Shown here: positions 58,230 through 64,000 of the stretch, one piece after another
How positions within the stretch are numbered: the stretch's first letter is position 1
Layout of the letters: every line of letters starts with the position of its first letter
NCBI GenBank assembly: GCA_016802295.1
Contig: JAESIW010000118.1
Location: 9,727 to 73,726 of the forward strand
DNA: 64,000 bases
Source of the DNA: Brachionus rotundiformis
Lineage: Eukaryota; Rotifera; Eurotatoria; Ploima; Brachionidae
Reading direction: 5' to 3'
Notes under the pieces: generated by a model
What the model saw: the letters and a program-made list of their open reading frames with translations, nothing else
Told to the model about the DNA's origin: nothing
Database searches by the model: none
Translations under genes and position numbers: made by a program

Positions 58230-61200
58230 TTAAAATTTAAATAAACGTTTTATAGTTGAAGTTGATTGTCTTCTATTGTTTTTTTCAATATTTTTCTTAT
58301 GATCACTTTTATCGTGATTAATAACTTCATTTATAATCACAGATTTTTTCCTGCTTTCTGATACAATATCATTTAAATTTTTTGATTTAGTTATTTCTTT
58401 TGATTCATTCTTTAATTCACCTGAAGATTCATCAAATGATTTTTGTCTTACTAGTTTAGAGGATTTTATTTTATCTTGGGTATTAGTACCTCTTGATGTT
58501 TTCTTTAATGGTGGTGATTGTACCCGGGGTAATAGATTACATCGAGTTAAAATTATTTTAGCAAATTTGAATCCATCTTTTTTATCATTTTTCATTTGAT
58601 TCCAAACATGCTGTAACAAAAACAAATTTTCATTTTGCCCTAAAATTCTTGTTTTAATTAATCTATTCTCATCTTTTGCAACATAACTATCTTTTTTTAT
58701 ATTACTTATTTCTCCATTTTTCATACAGTTTTCATATTCTATGTACTCGATTAAACAATAGTCGTTTGGATCTTCTGCCGATTTTAATTTATTTAATGTT
58801 TGTATTAAAATTTGATTTACAGAACTATCTTTTTGTGAAGCATTTACTTCAACACAACAGCTCTCATTTAAATGAATTTGATAAGTATATAAAGCTCCTA
58901 TTGAATCAGATTGTAAAGACATTTTAGGATGTGAATTGGTTGATCGAATTTCAGCATTTTCAACTATTGTCTTTCTTATTTCCTGTTCTGGTGCTGATTT
59001 TTTTCGCTTTAAAAGCATTTTCATTCCAAAAAGACCAGTATTGATTTTGTTTGATATCTTTTTTGTTGGTTCACTTTTTTGATTATTTTCCTTTTTAAAT
59101 GGCTAAAAAAATAATTTAGTTTTTTTTAACATAATAATTTTTAAATAGATTACATATTGATAAATAAAATTAAAATCAAATTGCTTTAATAAATTGTTAA
59201 TCAGATATAATATTTGTTCCTCAAAGTGATTGCTTGTTTCTATTTTACTATTGTATTCAAAAGAGGACAAGGCTTTCATATGGAAAAAAGAAGTTTTAAA
59301 ACAATTTGCTATGATAAAAGTAAATAAATTGTAATCAATCGAATGATTTTTGATAATTCGTATAAATTTTTTTCTTTGATTATTATTCTTGCACATTTTC
59401 ACCAAATTTTGTTTAAATGAAAAAGAAAGGAAAAGTTAAATATTAAAACAAAATCTAAATCTACCATTTGTTATTTTTAATTAAAATAACTTTAATAAGC
59501 AAATTGTTGATGAGAGATTAATTAAGAATTTTTCAATTGGTGATATTTAGATCCTTCTTTAAAAAAACTTGAAATCGAAGTTTATCTATGGATTAGCAAG
59601 TAATATAGTTAAGAATTTGTGAATTACAATTTTTTAATTTCTCACATAATATAAGTAGTTTTGCTATGAATTTTTTTAATTTATTTTTTCATTAGAGCTT
59701 AGTAAAATTAAATCTGTATATTTAAATAAGTTTTTAAATAATATCCTACTAATAAAGGATACTAGTTCATTTACAAATTACTAAAAATTTATTCCATATT
59801 CCTATAAATCTGAATTTTTTAAAAAATAATTTGAAATATGATAGAGATTTTTTTAATTTTCTTTATTTAGCTATGCTAAAAAATACTTACCAAAAATTTT
59901 GATTTTTCTCTAATATAAAATTTTTCTGTTCTATTTGATTTATTATACACCTCCATAATTTTGTCATCGAAATGTAAAATTTTTATCTCATTATCAAATT
60001 TTGTTTGATTTAAAGAATTTTTATAATTAGAAACTGTTAAGTTGTTGGATGTATTTTTTTTCTCAGTAGTCTTATTAGTAAGTAGACCACTGTTATAAAA
60101 TACACAAAGACTTTTTGTTCTTAAATGTCGATATGATTTTTCATACTTTTCACTGAACGGTTTTAAGGGCTTATCAATTGTTTCATCTATATTTGATGAC
60201 TGATTTAAAAAGCTACTTAATTTTTTATCAGGTTGTTGAATAAGAATATAATTTTGTTTCTCTTTGAAAATTGAAGCTAAATTTTTATCAATTTTAGTTA
60301 ATGCCTGTTCGATTACTTGAAATACGGTCGTATCTTGTGTAACCTTAACTTGAATTCCGGAATTATCTTGTTCAGATCCGTTTAAACCATATATTATAAT
60401 TTTAAATGGTTTTTGTTTCAATTTATTTGATGGCAAAATAATACTTGATGAACTTATTTCATTTGAATTTTCAAACCGAGCGCAATTAGAATTCAAATTT
60501 GCTTGAAATTTATTGATTTTATCTATGTTTTCAACATTTTGACGAGAATAAACGAATAAACTTGAAATTTCTAATGGCTGATTTTGAGTATTTCTAAGCT
60601 TTAAATGCCTGTAGCCTTGTTTAAATTGTTTGACTGGAATAACTCTCTGTGAAATTATGTGATTGTTGTTGTTCTCAATGACGGTGAATTTTACAAAAGC
60701 CAATTCCGGAAAAACAATCTATTTTAAAAAAATTTTATAGTTTGCTTCTTTCAGATGAAAAAAAATGATACTAAGCTAAGATCATAATTAAAAGACTACA
60801 TTTTTTTACACAAGATAGCTAGTTTTAAAAAAAAACTTACATGAAAAATAAACTCCTCGTTCCAAATCGGGTTCATTGCATTTTTATTGTTTACTTTTGT
60901 TTTTTCTTTGCAACAATCACATGGGATTCCTATAATTTCAATTTCTACATAAGTACTAGTTGAATGTAACAACTCAATTCCAGTATGTTTAATATTCGGA
61001 TTCGATAAGTTCGAATAATTATTCTGACTCAAGTTGGAAGAATTATTAGAATAAGCAAGATTTGAAGTTCCAATTATATTCTGAGTATTAGATAGACTCA
61101 GAGACAAATTTGCATTTGAACTTACACTACTGCTATTAATTCCATTTCTGTTATTTGATTCAATTAGATATTGACCCGAAATCAAACGAATAGTCATTGA

Positions 61201-64000
61201 TAAATAATTTCCGTCTTTTTTTTTCTCAAAAGGATTAAATTTGCCATATTCAGGATGACATTTGTTCCATAAAACTTCTGGTTTTAGAACATAACCTGAA
61301 TTCGAATTTTGTTCAAACAATGTCTGATTAAGAATCTGAAAATTATCAATTGTTTGGTAATTTAATGCTATTAATTGCATTCCGCAAGACCAAAAATTCA
61401 ATGGTGAAAAATTTGAAGAATCAAATCGCCTTGCATTTGGATAGCATCGAATCAATTGAGTTTCAGTATGGCTAAAAAATATAAAAAAATTAGCTTAATT
61501 ATTCAATCTAAATTCTTTTTCTTACCATATTACATCAATGGGTCTTTTTTTACATAATTGTTTAGCTTTTGATTCATTTAATGATATAATCTGATAGCTA
61601 TATGGATTATTATTTGACTGATATTGATAATCACTGACTTGTCTGGTTAAAAAATTACTATTTTGTAAACATGATTGATTTTGTTGAATGTGAGAATTAG
61701 ATTCATTAAAGCTTTTATGTTTCGGATTCAAATCAAATTTTGAGCCATCTGTTCCCGAACTACTTAAACTTTGTTGTGTTATAAGTTGATTTTGATTTTG
61801 AAAAATTTTCGAAGAATTCAAGTTATTAAGTGATTTTTTGCTGTTATGATTTGAATTTTGTATTATTGAATATTGAGGGCTCAATTTAAAAGGATTGTAA
61901 AGCAACCTTTTTCCAGTATTTATGTTAGCTGGTATCAAATTTAATTCTCTAAATTTTACAGCTTGAGTATATACTACTAAATCAGATAACTCTTTAGCTA
62001 TTTGTAGATTTGGCTGGTTTCCTTTGGCTTGTTTTTTTATTGGGTTTACTGGATTTGATGTGACCAATTGGTTAAGTCTAACGTTTGATGATGTAATTGG
62101 CAATATTGATTGAGTTCTTTGAAGTTTCGGATTTATTTCCAAAGAATTGTTCCTCAAACTGTTTCGATGGTAGCTTATTTTTTTAAGATCGTGGTTGGTG
62201 TCTATAACACTACTTAATGCAGCTATTGAAGTAGAAATTGAATGATTAATTGATTGATTAGTCAGAGTTGTGGGTGATGCAGGTAGATTTAAACTTATAT
62301 CATTGTTGAATGAATCTTGCTGTTCATCATTTTTAGAGTTTATTTTATTAAAAGAAGAATCAGTTAGAGATTTGCTTTTGTGAATTTGATTGTATTTATT
62401 ATTAGATTCAGTTAAGGAATTTGCAGCTAACCTTGTTGAAATAGTTCTAATGCGTTTAACTGGCCCGGTGATGAAATTTGTAATGCTAGATGAATTGTCA
62501 TCGCAGTTATCGAAATTTTCTCTCGAATTATTTAAATTAAAATCAACATTTTCCGTTGATTGTTTTTGAATTTTTTTTGTTGAAGGTTTTTTTCCATTAA
62601 GGTTCAGTTCTTGAACTTGAATTGTCATTTTATGTAACTTTTTATTTTTGATTAAAATTTTATATTTTAACTGAATTGGTGATGGCAATAGTGGATAGTC
62701 AGATTCAGGTTCCAATATATAATTTTTAACAAGCTTATCTCCTAAAATTTCAACAAATATATGTGCCATTTTAACTTGTTGTTGCAATGAACATCTATTT
62801 TCAATTGAAAGTATAACTGGATATGGAGAAGTTTCGAAAGCACTTTCGTTAATTACTTCAACAACTGTTTTGAAACTTACTTTGCTGGTTAAAGTTCTAC
62901 CATGATAAACAACTGGTAACCCATCATCTCCATCCCAAACATCTAATTCAACACAACGACAGCCAGATCTAAGAGCAGTTCGATATATTTCGGCTGAAGA
63001 TTCACCTTTTAATTGGTGACCTGTTAAATAAGTATTATGAGACGACGCTATATAATAAAATGATAACGGATAATCCATTCTATCCGAATTTTGAAATTTA
63101 TCACTTTCGTTTTTTAAAAGCTTATGATCTTCAAACGAATTTAAATCTTTTTCTTTGTCAATTTCGAATAAAAAATTATCTTGGTCCAAGAGATATTTTG
63201 AAAAACCGACAAATGAAAGTAAATTTCTTGATCTTAAAATTAAATGTTAAATGTAAAAAATATTTAATCTAGTAATTGTTTAAATTGTTGTCTAAAATAT
63301 TTATTAGTAGTTAATTAAGAGGTATTTAAAATTAATAAACATTGACAACCAAATTATAATTTCTAAAATCTTATACACGCAATTTTTTTTTTAATTTAAT
63401 TAGATTCTTTTAATTAGATTAAAATAAAAGTTTTAAATAAAATTAGTTAAATTACTTACCTAAAAAAAGCATTTGGCTCATGTTTATCTATTATTGATTG
63501 TAGCTCTTGATCATCAAAATTTTCTAATTGCTCATTGACTAAAAATTCTTTCAGTTGCTTCATATTTATAGCATAAAATTCAAAACATTTATTTTTTTGA
63601 GATGCTTGTTTTTGACTGAAATAATTTATAAATAAGAATTCAGAGCAGCAACTCATTGTATATGGAGTTAAAGAATTTGTGCAAATCAAATCATTAAATA
63701 AACGACTATTATTGGCCTTAATTAATTGATTTTTATAATCTGCTTTAAATAATTCATATTTCTCCTTTGGTGAACTCATCATGTCAAATCTTTGATTCAA
63801 ATCAAAAAATTTCAATTCATCTTTCAAATTATTACGAGTTAAGATTGTTTTTTCGCTATTAATTTTTTTAATTTCATTTAAATATTCGTTTTTTAACTTT
63901 TGATCATTATAAACAAGTTTTTTTATTAATTTTCTGTTCTTTTGCCACGTTTTTTCAATATCACCATTATAGTTTTCTTTTATTTTGACTGCATATTTAT
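58230..64000 (-). CDS. PLCE1: Phospholipase C epsilon, C-terminal part (5' end beyond window)
   Basis: Ras/Rap-regulated phosphoinositide phospholipase C, which hydrolyses PIP2 to IP3 and diacylglycerol. Exons in transcript order: 64000(partial)-63460, 63232-61526, 61471-60841, 60718-59891, a probable cassette 59387-59154, and 59102-58230; about 1600 residues in view. Domains in order: EF-hand-like region ending LLSFVGFSKYLLDQDN; catalytic X box with SSHNTYLTGHQ, ELDVWDG and VVYHGRTLT (both catalytic His present); a Ser/Asn-rich X-Y linker of some 200 residues; Y box (SLNESKAKQLCKK, HTETQLIRCYP, FWSCGMQLIALNYQT); C2 (NPIWNEEFIF); the QGYRHLKLRN block; then two Ras-association domains (KPFKIIIYGLNG... 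and IGALYTYQIHLNE...). The double RA end identifies the epsilon class. The cassette exon lies between RA1 and RA2 and is not clearly conserved. Confidence 0.93.
59154..59387 (-). other. Probable in-frame cassette exon of PLC epsilon between RA1 and RA2
   Basis: A 234-nt open segment is bounded by an AG acceptor (59389-59388) and a GT donor (59153-59152), both phase 0, matching the phase-0 ends of the flanking exons. Skipping it also keeps frame. The encoded 78 residues begin NNNQRKKFIRIIKNHS and are amphipathic; no homology is recognised. The downstream intron would be 51 nt, typical of this genome. Confidence 0.5.

Noticed and set aside
1..64000. CRISPR arrays, bacterial operons, phage or toxin modules
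   Set aside because: No spaced short repeats, no prokaryotic gene organisation; introns and gene families show animal nuclear DNA.

Overview
The window is nuclear DNA of a bilaterian animal. It is very AT-rich apart from roughly the first 1.25 kb. Its genes carry many short spliceosomal introns, mostly about 40-60 nt with GT..AG ends and typical acceptors TTTTTAG or TTTAAG, and they include animal-specific families (capicua, Disabled, a Cav2 calcium channel, phospholipase C epsilon). AT-richness, tiny introns and compact gene spacing suggest a small invertebrate such as a monogonont rotifer. That is an inference; no marker in the window fixes the phylum.

Layout. 1-1190: intronless, broken, GC-richer fragment of the spliceosomal helicase Brr2 (SNRNP200), minus strand. 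1870-13400: repeat-rich accessory region with a tandem repeat, a decayed ORF cluster, a damaged Ty3/gypsy LTR element with chromodomain and envelope-like frames (3034-7805), gag-like scraps, a 77-bp-arm inverted repeat, and one intact eight-exon gene for a tail-anchored coiled-coil protein (8973-10748) that I do not recognise. 13984-24618: housekeeping block: RPS25 (+), then CPSF1, LAMTOR1, a GckIII (STK24/25/26-type) kinase and RPL8, all minus. 26061-34813: a salt-inducible-kinase gene (+), Disabled (-), WDFY1/2 (+) and an immunoglobulin-domain surface protein (-). 34814-39082: a 4.3 kb stretch without recognisable genes. 39083-55336: three plus-strand genes, ANGEL, capicua and a full-length Cav2 alpha1 subunit. 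55606-64000: GM130/GOLGA2 and the C-terminal part of phospholipase C epsilon, both minus; the latter runs off the right edge.

Exon structures were built by hand by checking splice-site dinucleotides and reading-frame phase. All assembled multi-exon models keep phase and give lengths close to family expectation where one is known (RPS25 119 aa, RPL8 258 aa, WDFY 403 aa, CPSF1 1404 aa, Cav2 2098 aa).

Several genes belong to signalling or trafficking systems but are independent transcription units; there is no operon logic. Most interesting: the unrecognised tail-anchored gene; a SIK kinase whose activation loop lacks the LKB1-target threonine; a Cav2 channel lacking the QxxER G-beta-gamma motif and ending in EIWF; the GC-rich dead Brr2 copy; and splice acceptors lying just before many start codons, which would fit spliced-leader trans-splicing.
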